NCBI RefSeq assembly: GCF_000520975.1
Contig: NZ_JACB01000015.1
Coordinates: forward strand, 62,001 to 126,000
Reading direction: 5' to 3'
Origin: Aquimarina megaterium XH134
GTDB taxonomy: Bacteria; Bacteroidota; Bacteroidia; Flavobacteriales; Flavobacteriaceae
DNA: 64,000 bases
Positions within the stretch are counted from its first letter, which is position 1. Every line of letters begins with the position of its first letter. The notes under the pieces are model-generated. The model was not told the origin of the DNA. It ran no database searches and was given only the letters and a program-made list of their open reading frames with translations. Below are positions 33,838-44,507 of the stretch, piece by piece. The translations under genes and the position numbers were made by a program.

Positions 33838-36780
33838 ATGGAAAAATTAAAGATTATTCTATTGATCTTCATATGTGCTTTCTCAAGTAGTATGTTAGCT
33901 CAAGAAAAAACAATAACAGGAACGGTTTATGACACATCAAATAGACCTGTTGTTGGAGCTTCTATCCTAATCAAAGGCACTACAAAAGGAACTACATCAG
34001 ATTTTGATGGGAATTATACCATAATGGCTAATGAAAAAGATGTTCTTGAAATATCTTACGTAGGATTTATAGCGCAGGAAATAGTGGTAAATGAACAAAC
34101 AAAAATAAATGTTACCCTACAAGAAGATATTAGTCAATTAGAGGAGATCATTGTTGTGGCCTATGGTACACAAAAAAAAGAAACGATTACCTCATCAATA
34201 GTGAATATCAAATCAGAAAAGCTAAAAGATATCACAACTCCCGATGTGACTACAATGTTACAAGGAAAAGTAGCCGGGGTACGTTTAGGAGCCTCTAGTG
34301 GTAGCCCGGGGTCAGTACCAAATATACTAATACGAGGTTCTTCATCCCTAGGAGGTAGAGTAACCCCACTATGGGTGGTTGATGGTGTAATACAACATAG
34401 TATACCTATAGTTAACCCTAATGATGTTCAATCGGTATCAGTACTTAAAGATGCTTCTGCAACGTCACTTTATGGGTCTCGTGGAGCAAATGGAGTAGTT
34501 ATTGTTACTACAAAACGAGGAACTTCAGGTAAATCAGAAATTAGTGTAAGTTCAAAAGTAGCTATAAACACTTTTAATACGGGAAAATTTGAAGTCATGG
34601 ACTCGAGACAATTATATGAGTATCATACTCAATTCTCAAATTCTCAACCTTGGTTTACATCAGAATTATTGGATCGAAATTATGATTGGATCGAAAACGG
34701 AACTCAAGATGGCTTTGTAAAAGATATAAACGTATCGTTTACTTCGGGAACCGAAAAACTAAAACTTTTTATCAACGGAGGTTACTATAATGAAACAGGA
34801 ACCTTACGAGGGAATGAATTAGATAGGTACACATATCGAATGAACCTAGATTATGATATTATACAGCGTTTAAAAATAAGTCCCAAATTATCATTTAGTT
34901 TTGACAACAGAGATAAAATTGCAGAGGCTCCCTTATATGAGTTGTATTTAAACTTGCCATGGGATAATCCTTTTGATGCAGAAGGTAAACCAATTAATGC
35001 ACAGGAAGATTCTAATTGGCTAGGTAGAGATCAAAGAAATTACTTATATGATCAACAATGGAACTACTCCTCTGATAATACATTTAACCTAAGTTCAAAC
35101 TTTGATTTTGAGTATCAAGTTGTACCCAACCTGGTTTTTAAATCAGTAAATAATTTTACATATTATCGCTATAAATCAAAAACATACACAGATCCCAGAT
35201 CAATTTCCGGATTGGCCACAAGTGGAAGTATAAATGATAGGATAGACGAGCGGTTTACCAAATTAACAACACAGATATTACAATATTCAAATATATTCGG
35301 AGAGCATTCTGTGACTGCTTTAGGAGGATATGAGTATAATGATTATAAATATGAAAATGTAGACGTAACAGGTAATGGTATTGTTGCCGGAACAGAGGTT
35401 TTAAATGTTGCGAGCGAAACTGGAGAGATAAGTGGATTCAAGAATGATTATGCATTACAATCATTTTTTCTCTCTGCAAATTATGGATTTAGCAATCGAT
35501 ATTATGCAAAAGCTTCTATACGTAGAGATGGAGCTTCAAATTTTGGATTAGATGACCAATATGGTAATTTCTTTTCACTAGGGGCAGGATGGAACATACA
35601 TAATGAAGCGTTTTTTAATAGTAAAGCTATTAATGAGCTTAAATTGCGATTGAGTTATGGGTCTGTAGGAAACAGACCATCATCTTTATACCCATACCAA
35701 GGAACATATAGGTTAAACACACAATACATTGGGACTCCGGGAGCAGTATTAGATCAATTGGGAAATCCAGATTTAAGTTGGGAAAAATCGTATGAAGCAA
35801 ATATTGCGATCGACACAAGACTGTTTGATAGAGTAAGTGCAACGTTTGAATATTATAACAAAGACACATCTGATCTGTTGTACTTCGTGAATTTACCTGA
35901 TGTTACTGGATATAGCGGATTTTGGGAGAATGTAGGAGGCCTAACCAATACAGGATATGAAGCCGCGATTTCGGTCGATGTAATACAAAGTGAAAATTTT
36001 GAATGGAACTTAGGGTTTAATATAGGATTTAATAAAAATGAAATTACAGAGTTGTTTGATGGACAAACAGAAATCCCTAGAGGATCCAAAATATTTAAAG
36101 TTGGAGAAGATTCGAATTCATGGTATATAAGAAAATGGTTAGGTGTTGATCCTGATAACGGAAATCCACTGTGGGAAGTTGTTGATCCGGATACCGGAGA
36201 ACGAACAGAAACCAGTAATTGGAATGATGCTACTCTACAAATTGTTGATTCGTCCTCACCAGATTTTATAGGAGGATTTGATTCTAGACTAAGCTATAAA
36301 AATGTATCACTTTCTGCTAATTTTAATTTCTCTAAAGGAGGAAAACTATATAATGGTGCCAGAGAATTGTTTGACTCAGACGGATTCTATACTACTTTCA
36401 ACCAGCAAGTATTAGCCAATGACTGGAACAGATGGGAAAAGCCGGGAGATATAGCAACACACCCCTTAGTTGTTGAAGGCGGTAACAATAACTCTAATAA
36501 ACGTTCATCTCGTTATTTAGAAGATGCCAGCTATTTAAGAATGACAAATGTTACATTATCTTATAATTTACCACAGAATGTCTTAAATAAGATAGGAATA
36601 AGCAATCTTAATGTATATGTAGCCGGAGACAATTTATTGACATTTACAAAGTACAGTGGTGTTGATCCGGCAGTTACAGGTAATCCAAGAGATTCTAATA
36701 ACACAGGTTTGTCAGGAAGTCCTGGATTAACTTATCCAATACCAAAACGCTATGTATTAGGTGTTAACGTATCATTTTAA
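33838..36780 (+). CDS. SusC-like TonB-dependent outer-membrane transporter
   Basis: A 980-aa importer: signal peptide (about residues 1-21), CarboxypepD_reg-like domain (about 24-105, ITGTVYDTSNRPVVGASILI), SusC signature and plug (about 115-225, with TQKKETITSSIVNI and GANGVVIVTTKRG), then a 22-strand beta-barrel ending RYVLGVNVSF. It forms the glycan-import pore with the following SusD lipoprotein, powered by TonB. It lies between the GH109 gene and susD in one operon. Confidence 0.97.
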   Translation: MEKLKIILLIFICAFSSSMLAQEKTITGTVYDTSNRPVVGASILIKGTTKGTTSDFDGNYTIMANEKDVLEISYVGFIAQEIVVNEQTKINVTLQEDISQLEEIIVVAYGTQKKETITSSIVNIKSEKLKDITTPDVTTMLQGKVAGVRLGASSGSPGSVPNILIRGSSSLGGRVTPLWVVDGVIQHSIPIVNPNDVQSVSVLKDASATSLYGSRGANGVVIVTTKRGTSGKSEISVSSKVAINTFNTGKFEVMDSRQLYEYHTQFSNSQPWFTSELLDRNYDWIENGTQDGFVKDINVSFTSGTEKLKLFINGGYYNETGTLRGNELDRYTYRMNLDYDIIQRLKISPKLSFSFDNRDKIAEAPLYELYLNLPWDNPFDAEGKPINAQEDSNWLGRDQRNYLYDQQWNYSSDNTFNLSSNFDFEYQVVPNLVFKSVNNFTYYRYKSKTYTDPRSISGLATSGSINDRIDERFTKLTTQILQYSNIFGEHSVTALGGYEYNDYKYENVDVTGNGIVAGTEVLNVASETGEISGFKNDYALQSFFLSANYGFSNRYYAKASIRRDGASNFGLDDQYGNFFSLGAGWNIHNEAFFNSKAINELKLRLSYGSVGNRPSSLYPYQGTYRLNTQYIGTPGAVLDQLGNPDLSWEKSYEANIAIDTRLFDRVSATFEYYNKDTSDLLYFVNLPDVTGYSGFWENVGGLTNTGYEAAISVDVIQSENFEWNLGFNIGFNKNEITELFDGQTEIPRGSKIFKVGEDSNSWYIRKWLGVDPDNGNPLWEVVDPDTGERTETSNWNDATLQIVDSSSPDFIGGFDSRLSYKNVSLSANFNFSKGGKLYNGARELFDSDGFYTTFNQQVLANDWNRWEKPGDIATHPLVVEGGNNNSNKRSSRYLEDASYLRMTNVTLSYNLPQNVLNKIGISNLNVYVAGDNLLTFTKYSGVDPAVTGNPRDSNNTGLSGSPGLTYPIPKRYVLGVNVSF

Positions 36781-36802
36781 AAAACATTTAAAAATAAATA
36801 GT

Positions 36803-38458
36803 ATGAAAAAATTAATAATACTACTGCCAGTTATTGCATTTATACTGCATTCCTGTGAGTTAGAAAAGAACCCTTATGAGCAGATTTCGGTAGATGAATT
36901 ATTTTCTGATCCAGAATCAATTGAAACAGCTACTGTTGGTAATTATGCTTTACTAAAAGGCGATAAAGGTTTCGATGGTTGGGTAGATGATCTACATAGA
37001 ATATCAGAATATGCTGGAGATAATGTAAGCCTTAGTGGTGGTACAACCGACCACCTATTCTTTTTATATAATTATCAATCTATAAAAACCAACTCTAGAG
37101 TAGAACGATTTTGGCGTAATTCATATAAAATCGCAGTAGGATGTAACGTAATTATTGAAAAAATTATAGAAGGAGAATCTCCTGAAACAGATCAATTATT
37201 AGGAGAGAATTATTACCTAAGAGCACTTACATATTTTCAAATGGGAAATGTATTTGGAAGACCTTATAATCAAGGTGCTTCAAATTTATCTATACCACTT
37301 AAATTAACATCAAATATTACAGATAGACCAGATAGACATACGGTAGAACAAGTATATACTCAAGTTATAAAGGATTTAGAAAAAGCAGAATCTTTAATGA
37401 CAGTAAACAAAGGAGCATCTTTTGCTTCAAAAGAAGCCGCACAAGCATTATTGTCCAGAGTATATTTATATAAAGAAGATAATATAAGAGCAGAGGAATA
37501 TGCTAATAAGGTTATTGCATCCGGAAATTATGCTTTACTCTCGACAGATCAGTTTTCAAAAATGAATACATTAATACCTGATCAAAACCAGGAGGCTATT
37601 TTTGCTGTAACATTAAGTTCTGCTACAGATCTTTTAGGAGGCTCAGATGACTGGTTTACAATAGGATCCTTTTATGCCAATGTCGAAGGTAAAGGTTGGG
37701 GAGAAATGTATGCTTCGAGAACATATTTGGATTTAATCGACAGAAATCCTAACGATGCAAGAAAATCATTTATAGAGCCACAACCAGAAAAAGATGGTGA
37801 TCAAAACGAAATTCCTGCTGTGTATTGGGTAAATGATGAGTATGCCTATGAGTTTCGAATAACAACTGAAAGCGGAGGAATAACCACGTTTGAAGACAAT
37901 GGAAATACATACACCGTAGAGTCTGAAATTGTAGACGGTAAAACAATATATTATTTTAATGGTACCGACGGTAGACAGGATGTTATTAAAGGAGTTGATC
38001 TTAAAAAACGTAATGGTCACCCAAAATTCTATATTCTAAAAGCATCATTACAAGAAAATGACATACATCTTTGGTCACCAATGGTATCTCGCCTGTCAGA
38101 AATGTATTTGAATAAAGCTGAGTCCTTAGCAAAAAGAGGTATGGATCAGTTGGCATTGGATAATATAAATATCATTAGAGAGAGAGCAGGTATCCCTACA
38201 TATACATTAGCTAATATCCCAACAGGAAAAACCATATTAGATGTTGTTTTAGAAGAACGTAGATTAGAGTTAGCTTATGAAGGACATAGAAGATATGATG
38301 TATATAGAAATGGTCGTACAATGAATAGAAAATATCCAGGTACGCATTTAAATGGAACAAATGCTTTTCTAGAAATACCATCTACACATCCAAGAGTTGT
38401 AGAATTTATTCCAGAACAACAGATCATTTTACAACCATCATTAATTCAGAATGATTAA
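36803..38458 (+). CDS. SusD/RagB-like glycan-binding outer-membrane lipoprotein
   Basis: About 551 aa from the ATG at 36803, which places the lipobox (FILHSC) correctly; an in-frame ATG at 36761 lies inside the end of susC. The SusD fold is seen in the N-terminal TPR-type helices (LLGENYYLRALTYFQMGNVF) and the RagB C-terminal region (VLEERRLELAYEGHRRYDVY). It acts as the lid and binding protein of the SusC pore. Central residues about 330-430 contain an insert rich in acidic and aromatic residues that may shape substrate choice. Confidence 0.96.
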   Translation: MKKLIILLPVIAFILHSCELEKNPYEQISVDELFSDPESIETATVGNYALLKGDKGFDGWVDDLHRISEYAGDNVSLSGGTTDHLFFLYNYQSIKTNSRVERFWRNSYKIAVGCNVIIEKIIEGESPETDQLLGENYYLRALTYFQMGNVFGRPYNQGASNLSIPLKLTSNITDRPDRHTVEQVYTQVIKDLEKAESLMTVNKGASFASKEAAQALLSRVYLYKEDNIRAEEYANKVIASGNYALLSTDQFSKMNTLIPDQNQEAIFAVTLSSATDLLGGSDDWFTIGSFYANVEGKGWGEMYASRTYLDLIDRNPNDARKSFIEPQPEKDGDQNEIPAVYWVNDEYAYEFRITTESGGITTFEDNGNTYTVESEIVDGKTIYYFNGTDGRQDVIKGVDLKKRNGHPKFYILKASLQENDIHLWSPMVSRLSEMYLNKAESLAKRGMDQLALDNINIIRERAGIPTYTLANIPTGKTILDVVLEERRLELAYEGHRRYDVYRNGRTMNRKYPGTHLNGTNAFLEIPSTHPRVVEFIPEQQIILQPSLIQND

Positions 38459-38466
38459 TATACAAT

Positions 38467-38497
38467 AGCATAGATTTCTTATGAAGTCTATGCTGTT
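38467..38497 (+). terminator. Hairpin after susD (partial terminator or mRNA-processing stem)
   Basis: AGCATAGA and TCTATGCT plus TTC/GAA form an 11-bp stem with a TTAT loop, followed by GTTT. Genes of the same operon continue, so it may reduce read-through beyond susCD rather than stop it. Confidence 0.6.
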
Positions 38498-38529
38498 TCT
38501 ACTATTTAAAGTATTCTTATATCAAAAAC

Positions 38530-41500
38530 ATGTGGATTTATACATATAAAACTTGGATTGTGTTTTTTGTACTTACACTCCTGTATTCTTGTAATAATCA
38601 AGTAGATAATTTGTCATCAGAGAAATTATTCACAACAGTCCCAACAGAGATTACAGGAGTGACTTTTGAGAACAAAATATTAGAATCAGAACAATTACAT
38701 TATTATAAATACCTATACATCTATATTGGTGGTGGAGTAGCCGCTGCCGATTTCAATAATGATGGATTAGAAGATCTTTTCTTTACTTCTAACATCTATC
38801 ATAATAAACTTTTTTTAAATAAAGGAAATTTTCGGTTTGAAGATATTACTATAAAATCCGGAATAAAAAAAAGAGCTGGATTTGATACCGGAGTATCTAT
38901 TGTTGATATCAATAATGATGGCTTTTTAGATATCTATATCAATAGGGCTGGTTGGTACAACGGAGACCAGAAACTTGCCAATATGCTATATATAAATAAT
39001 GGAGATCTCACTTTTACAGAACAAGCAAAACGTTATGGTTTGGCAGACACTAATCGGTCGATTTCATCTACATTCTTTGATTATGATAAAGATGGAGATC
39101 TGGATGTTTATATTACTAATGCTCCTGCAGAATTTGATTTATCAGGTAAGATAATAGATATAAATAAAATTCAGAATAGTAAAAAAACGCAATTCTTTAA
39201 AAGTAGTGATAAGTTATATAATAATGATGGAAAAGGAAATTTCACAGATGTTTCTGTACAAGCAGGAATTTTACCAGATTTAGGCTTTGGACTTAATGCG
39301 CAGGTAGGAGATCTTAATAATGATGGTTGGCAGGATATTTATGTATCTAATGATTTTATTGGACCTGATTTTGCATATATAAATAATAAAAACGGAACCT
39401 TCTCTGAGAAAAGAAATTCACTTTTTAAACACATTTCATACTATAGTATGGGAAGTGATATAGGAGATATTAATAACGATGGATTTAATGATCTAATGGT
39501 TTTAGACATGAGCCCAGAAGATCATGTACGATCTAAAACAACCATGTCTATGATGTCTATCGATAGATTTAATAAAATGGTGAAAAACGACCATCATCAT
39601 CAGTACATGCATAACGTAATGCAATTAAATAACAGAAATGGTTCCTTTAGTGAGATAGCACATATGTCTGGCCTTGCCCAAACAGACTGGAGTTGGTCTG
39701 TTCTTTTTGCTGATTTTGATTTAGATGGGCTTAATGATATTTATATCACCAATGGTATTTATAGAGATGTAGTCGATCGTGACATGAACATCAAAATCAA
39801 CAATACGATCAACGATAAAAAGAATACCCTAAAAGAGAAAGACTTTTATCAATTCACCCAAAAATTACCACAACAAAAATTAACTAATTACTTATTTAAA
39901 AATAAAGGAAATCTAAAATTTGACAATATAACTGAAGATTGGTCAGATGAAAAACCCACATTTTCAAATGGTGCTGTATATGTTGATTTAGATAATGATG
40001 GAGATTTGGACATTGTTACCAATAATATAGATGAAAATGTAACAATACTTAGAAATAATGCGAGAAAGATCAATACTAACAATTTTTTGCAATTTACTTT
40101 TAAAGGAGCTAAGAAAAATGTTTTCGGAGTAGGAACAACCATAAAAATATACCTGAATGATGGAAAAATATTAACTCGACAACTCATAAACTCCAGAGGA
40201 TATCTTTCTTCGATGTCCAATACATTACATTTTGGTTTAGGAAAAAATACTAGTGTTCCCAAAATAGAGATCATTTGGCCTGATGGAAATAGACAACATC
40301 TTACCAATATAAAAGCGAATCAATTATTACGTATTGATTACAACAAAAGTATTAAAGCAACAAAACAAAATACCAATACAAAATCTAATACGATTTTTAC
40401 AGAAACTTTGTTAGATTTTGAACATACTGAAATTCCTTTCAATGATTTTGACAAACAATTATTGTTACCACATAAGCTGTCCCAAACAGGGCCTGCGATA
40501 GCAAAAACAGATCTTAATAACGATGGATCGGAAGATCTTTTTATAGGAGGAGCGCATAATCAAACTGCACAGCTATTAATTGCTACACAAAATGGAAATT
40601 TCAAAAATATACCTGTGCAAGATTTTATAAAAGATAATACATATGAAGATGTAAGTGCTACCTTTTTTGATGCAGATAATGATGGAGATCAAGATTTATA
40701 TGTAGTAAGCGGAAGTTATGAGTTTGACCCAGATTCATCACTATTACAAGATAGATTGTATATTAATGAAGGGGATTATAATTTTCATCGATCAGAATCG
40801 AAATTACCATCCATTAATACCGCAGGTTCTATTGTAAAAGCATCAGATTTTGATCAGGATGGTGATATTGATCTATTTATAGGAAGTCGCGTAATTCCGG
40901 GGAAATACCCGTATGCACCAACAAGTTATTTGTTAATTAATAAAGATGGAAATTTTATTAATAAAACAGATGATTTGGCGCCAGACCTAAAAAATATTGG
41001 GATGGTAACTAGTGCAGAATGGAATGATATTGACAACGATAATGATTTAGATCTAATTGTTACTGGAGAATGGATGGGTATTGAAGTTTTTAGTAATGAT
41101 AAAGGTATTCTTTCTAGAAAAGAAACGTATAATGATTTATCATCAACCAAGGGTTGGTGGAATAAGATTTTGGTCGTTGATATCGATAAAGATGGGGACA
41201 AAGATATAATAGCTGGAAATTTAGGATTAAACTTCAAACATAAGGCATCAAAAGAAAAGCCTTTTCATGTGTATACAAATGATTTTGATAACAATGGTAC
41301 AGAAGATATTATGTTGGCCAAGTATTATAAATCTAAACAAGTGCCTGTAAGAGGTAAGCATTGTACTGCAGAGCAAATACCATACTTAAAAGAAAGGATA
41401 AAAACATATAGCGATTTTGCAAATAGTGATATTCAGGAAATATTAGGAGAGACTTTTCAATCGGCTATTCACTATCAAGCTACAGAATTCAGGTCTGGTA

Positions 41501-41850
41501 TTTTTGTTAATAGCAAAATTGGCTTTGAATTCACACCATTCCCATCAGAGGCTCAAATGAGTCCTATTAATAGTATTCTTTATGAAGATTTTGATGGTGA
41601 TCAAATTAAAGACTTACTCATGGCAGGAAATAATTATCATACAGAGGTAGAAACAACACGTGCCGATGCAGGTATAGGTGTTTATCTTAAAGGGAACTCA
41701 AAAAAGGAATTTGAGTCTATAAAAAATGCTGAAACCGGATTTTATGCAGATAGAGATGTGAGAAATATGATGCTGATAACCTCTCGAAAAAAGAAAACAG
41801 TTATTGTAATTAATAATAATAGTAAGCATCAATTATATGAAGTTAACTAA
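38530..41850 (+). CDS. PUL-encoded FG-GAP/VCBS repeat lipoprotein with ASPIC/UnbV domain
   Basis: A 1106-aa lipoprotein (signal peptide with lipobox LLYSC). It has many Asp-rich blades (DFNNDGLEDLFF, DINNDGFLDIYI, DYDKDGDLDVYI, DLNNDGWQDIYV and others) in two beta-propeller blocks, about residues 55-490 and 640-1060. An ASPIC/UnbV domain lies between (about 515-600, SMSNTLHFGLGKNTSVPKIEIIW). Such CRTAC1-like proteins often sit beside SusCD in marine Bacteroidota and are thought to be surface glycan- or protein-binding components. No catalytic residues are recognised. Position and orientation place it in the PUL. Confidence 0.9.
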   Translation: MWIYTYKTWIVFFVLTLLYSCNNQVDNLSSEKLFTTVPTEITGVTFENKILESEQLHYYKYLYIYIGGGVAAADFNNDGLEDLFFTSNIYHNKLFLNKGNFRFEDITIKSGIKKRAGFDTGVSIVDINNDGFLDIYINRAGWYNGDQKLANMLYINNGDLTFTEQAKRYGLADTNRSISSTFFDYDKDGDLDVYITNAPAEFDLSGKIIDINKIQNSKKTQFFKSSDKLYNNDGKGNFTDVSVQAGILPDLGFGLNAQVGDLNNDGWQDIYVSNDFIGPDFAYINNKNGTFSEKRNSLFKHISYYSMGSDIGDINNDGFNDLMVLDMSPEDHVRSKTTMSMMSIDRFNKMVKNDHHHQYMHNVMQLNNRNGSFSEIAHMSGLAQTDWSWSVLFADFDLDGLNDIYITNGIYRDVVDRDMNIKINNTINDKKNTLKEKDFYQFTQKLPQQKLTNYLFKNKGNLKFDNITEDWSDEKPTFSNGAVYVDLDNDGDLDIVTNNIDENVTILRNNARKINTNNFLQFTFKGAKKNVFGVGTTIKIYLNDGKILTRQLINSRGYLSSMSNTLHFGLGKNTSVPKIEIIWPDGNRQHLTNIKANQLLRIDYNKSIKATKQNTNTKSNTIFTETLLDFEHTEIPFNDFDKQLLLPHKLSQTGPAIAKTDLNNDGSEDLFIGGAHNQTAQLLIATQNGNFKNIPVQDFIKDNTYEDVSATFFDADNDGDQDLYVVSGSYEFDPDSSLLQDRLYINEGDYNFHRSESKLPSINTAGSIVKASDFDQDGDIDLFIGSRVIPGKYPYAPTSYLLINKDGNFINKTDDLAPDLKNIGMVTSAEWNDIDNDNDLDLIVTGEWMGIEVFSNDKGILSRKETYNDLSSTKGWWNKILVVDIDKDGDKDIIAGNLGLNFKHKASKEKPFHVYTNDFDNNGTEDIMLAKYYKSKQVPVRGKHCTAEQIPYLKERIKTYSDFANSDIQEILGETFQSAIHYQATEFRSGIFVNSKIGFEFTPFPSEAQMSPINSILYEDFDGDQIKDLLMAGNNYHTEVETTRADAGIGVYLKGNSKKEFESIKNAETGFYADRDVRNMMLITSRKKKTVIVINNNSKHQLYEVN

Positions 41851-41869
41851 TAATGATGAATATAAAACA

Positions 41870-43222
41870 ATGAAGAATTATAAAAAATCAATAGATAAAA
41901 TCGTACTCGCACTAATAAGTACTTGCATACTAGCCTGTAGTTCAGACAAAAAACCTCTTAATCCTGAAGGTAATAAAGAGTTAGATCTATCAATAATGAT
42001 TCCTCCAGGAGGTAATAGTTGGGTAATAAATAGTACTGAGCAAGATGCTGTTTTAATTCATGATTCAGGCATTCATAATTGGACAGCATTAGATGATATA
42101 ATTCGTATTTATTTTCATACCAAGCTAACGGGTGAGTTACATCTTGGATTAAATATTAAATCAGAAACAGGACCATCCACTATTAAGGTAACAGTAGGAA
42201 ATACAACAAAGAATGTAGTTGTTGATAATACAACCTATAAAAATGTTGAAATAGGAAGGTTTGACATTACTAAATCGGGATACAACTTTATTGAAATTCA
42301 AGGGCTTCAAAAAACAGGTGAATATATAGGTGATATTAATAAAATTCTTATCGGTGGACCTACTACTGCTAGTGGTATTTCTTTTGTGCCAGAAGAATTT
42401 AGTTTTCATTTTGGGAGAAGAGGTCCTTCTGTTCACTTAACTTATAAAATGCCAGAAAATAAGGATGTTATCTATTTTTATAATGAGATAACAGTACCTC
42501 AGGGAGAAGATGTAGTCGGATCTTATTTTATGGCAAATGGTTTTGGCGAAGGGTATTTTGGAATACAAGTTAATTCTGATACCGAAAGAAGAATATTATT
42601 TTCTGTATGGAGCCCTTTTGTTACCGATGATCCAAGTACAATTCCAGATGATTATAAAGTAATTCTTTTAGGCAAAGGAGAAGGAGTTACAGATGGAAGT
42701 TTTGGAGGAGAAGGTTCTGGAGGGCAGAGCTATAAGGTGTTTGATTGGAAATCTGAAAACACATATAAGTTTTTACTAAAAGGAGAACCCTCGGTAAACA
42801 ACAGTACAGATTATACAGCATATTTCTATGCTCCAGAAGAAAGCGAATGGAAATTAATAGCAAGTTTTAGAAGACCACATACCAATACATACTTAAAAAG
42901 ATTTCATTCATTTTTAGAAAACTTTAGCACGCATACAGGTTTTATTTCACGAAAAGGGAAGTACACAAACCAATGGGTATATGATACACAAGATCAATGG
43001 CACGAATTAACTACTGCCAAATTTACTGCTGATGCGACGGCCAGAAATAAAGCTAGACTTGATTATGCAGGTGGCGTAAAAGGAAATTCGTTTTATATGA
43101 GAAATTGTGGATTCTTTGATGAAAATACAACTATTAATATTGAGTTTTCCCGGACATCAAATGGTATAAAGCCGAATATAGATTTTTCATCATTACCAAA
43201 TTTAGGATCACAGCAAAATTAA
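41870..43222 (+). CDS. DUF3472 lipoprotein with N-terminal DUF5077-like domain
   Basis: About 450 aa from the ATG at 41870, which gives a proper lipoprotein signal (lipobox ILAC); an earlier in-frame ATG would overlap the preceding gene. The N-terminal part (about 40-165) is a beta-sandwich of DUF5077 type (NSWVINSTEQDAVLIHD). The larger C-terminal part (about 170-430) matches DUF3472, with PSVHLTYKMPENKDVIYFYN, GYFGIQVNS and FHSFLENFSTHTGFISRKG. Both domains are common in PULs and lack a known activity; glycan binding is likely. A terminator follows, ending the surface half of the locus. Confidence 0.85.
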   Translation: MKNYKKSIDKIVLALISTCILACSSDKKPLNPEGNKELDLSIMIPPGGNSWVINSTEQDAVLIHDSGIHNWTALDDIIRIYFHTKLTGELHLGLNIKSETGPSTIKVTVGNTTKNVVVDNTTYKNVEIGRFDITKSGYNFIEIQGLQKTGEYIGDINKILIGGPTTASGISFVPEEFSFHFGRRGPSVHLTYKMPENKDVIYFYNEITVPQGEDVVGSYFMANGFGEGYFGIQVNSDTERRILFSVWSPFVTDDPSTIPDDYKVILLGKGEGVTDGSFGGEGSGGQSYKVFDWKSENTYKFLLKGEPSVNNSTDYTAYFYAPEESEWKLIASFRRPHTNTYLKRFHSFLENFSTHTGFISRKGKYTNQWVYDTQDQWHELTTAKFTADATARNKARLDYAGGVKGNSFYMRNCGFFDENTTINIEFSRTSNGIKPNIDFSSLPNLGSQQN

Positions 43223-43301
43223 ATTTTGAATCTAAAAAATAAGTAACCCGGTATCGCTTTAACCAAACTAAAACTTTAAATGTTGTTGAATTAGTTAGTT
43301 T

Positions 43302-43344
43302 AAAAAGCCTTTGATGATTAAATATTATTCAGAGGCTTTGTTTT
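43302..43344 (+). terminator. Terminator between the surface and cytoplasmic halves of the PUL
   Basis: AAAGCCT (43304-43310) and AGGCTTT (43333-43339) enclose an AT-rich loop with a few extra pairs, followed by GTTTTG. Downstream genes may need read-through or their own promoter. Confidence 0.7.
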
Positions 43345-43363
43345 GCTAAAGCAGACAAAATAT

Positions 43364-44479
43364 ATGAAATATAATAGCGTGATTTTGAACAAAGTTAACA
43401 GAAAAAGTAAATTGATTTCATTTGCTCCAGGAAGAACATGTCTTTTCGGAGACCATCAAGATTATTTAGGACTGCCAGTTATAGCCTGCGCTATAAACAG
43501 ATATATTAAATTAACAGCTTTAAAAAATGAAGAAAAAATCTTTAATATCAATAAACCAGATATTGGTAAAAAAAGAAGTATTAATATTTATGATAAAATC
43601 AGTTTTGTTGAAAAAGGAGATCATTTATTATCAGCACTAAAAGTATTGAGAAGATATGGTTGTATCCCTAATATAGGGTATGACATTACAATTTCTGGAA
43701 ATCTACCCATAAATGCCGGTACCTCTAGTTCCTCTGCTGTAGTAGTGTCATGGGTTCAGTTTTTATTAGAAGCTTTTGGAGCAAACCATAAAATCACACC
43801 AGAGTTGATTTCACAAATAGCATATGAGGCTGAAGTTTTAGAACACGGAAACCCCGGAGGAAAAATGGATCAATATAGTATCGGACTGGGAAATATTATG
43901 TATTTGGAAACCGGAGAAAACAGTTCGTATGAATTATTTGATTGCCCTATACCCGGATTAATTATAGGAGAGTCTGGTATTCCAAAAGAAACAATAGGTG
44001 TTTTAAATGAATTAAAAGAAAACGCTTGGCAAGCTATACATACATTGGCAATGTGCCATAAAAATTTTAATATAGAAAATGTCGAAAAGGAAGATGTAAA
44101 AAAATTATCTCATCATCTCCCGGATAGATTAGAACCTTTTTTTTATGCCGCTGTATCAAACCATGATATTACCAAAAAAGCTCTTTCAGAATTTAAAAAA
44201 GATCATTTGGATGTAGAAAAAATAGGCGTATTAATGAATAAACATCATGCTATTCTAAGGGATTTTTTAAAAATAACATTACCCAAGATAGACCGTATGA
44301 TTGAAGGTGCATTAAAAGTTGGTGCCTATGGAGCAAAAATTGTTGGTTCGGGTAAAGGAGGTAGTATTGTTGCTATTGCCCCAGAAGGAAAAGAACAACA
44401 GGTTATTGATGAAATTATAAAAGCCGGAGGTAAAAATGCTTACCTAGTTGAGGTAGACCCCGGAGCAAGAATACTCTAA
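43364..44479 (+). CDS. GHMP-family sugar kinase (galactokinase-like)
   Basis: About 371 aa from the ATG at 43364; a TTG lies seven codons upstream. GHMP motifs: the sugar-binding start APGRTCLFGDHQDYLGLPV (like galactokinase GRxNxIGEHxDY), the ATP loop PINAGTSSSSAVVV and the C-terminal GAYGAKIVGSGKGGSIVAI. The family phosphorylates sugars at C1. Next to a GH109 gene, a nucleotidyltransferase and a glucosamine-phosphate deaminase-type gene, it may phosphorylate N-acetylgalactosamine or a related hexosamine. Substrate is inferred from context only. Confidence 0.88.
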   Translation: MKYNSVILNKVNRKSKLISFAPGRTCLFGDHQDYLGLPVIACAINRYIKLTALKNEEKIFNINKPDIGKKRSINIYDKISFVEKGDHLLSALKVLRRYGCIPNIGYDITISGNLPINAGTSSSSAVVVSWVQFLLEAFGANHKITPELISQIAYEAEVLEHGNPGGKMDQYSIGLGNIMYLETGENSSYELFDCPIPGLIIGESGIPKETIGVLNELKENAWQAIHTLAMCHKNFNIENVEKEDVKKLSHHLPDRLEPFFYAAVSNHDITKKALSEFKKDHLDVEKIGVLMNKHHAILRDFLKITLPKIDRMIEGALKVGAYGAKIVGSGKGGSIVAIAPEGKEQQVIDEIIKAGGKNAYLVEVDPGARIL

Positions 44480-44507
44480 AAACAGTAAACAAAAAATAAA
44501 CTATCGA

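Noticed and set aside
39888..40307. 139-codon open frame on the - strand
   Set aside because: Lies entirely inside the FG-GAP/ASPIC lipoprotein gene on the other strand; Phe/Leu/Ser-rich antisense of Asp/Asn/Lys codons.
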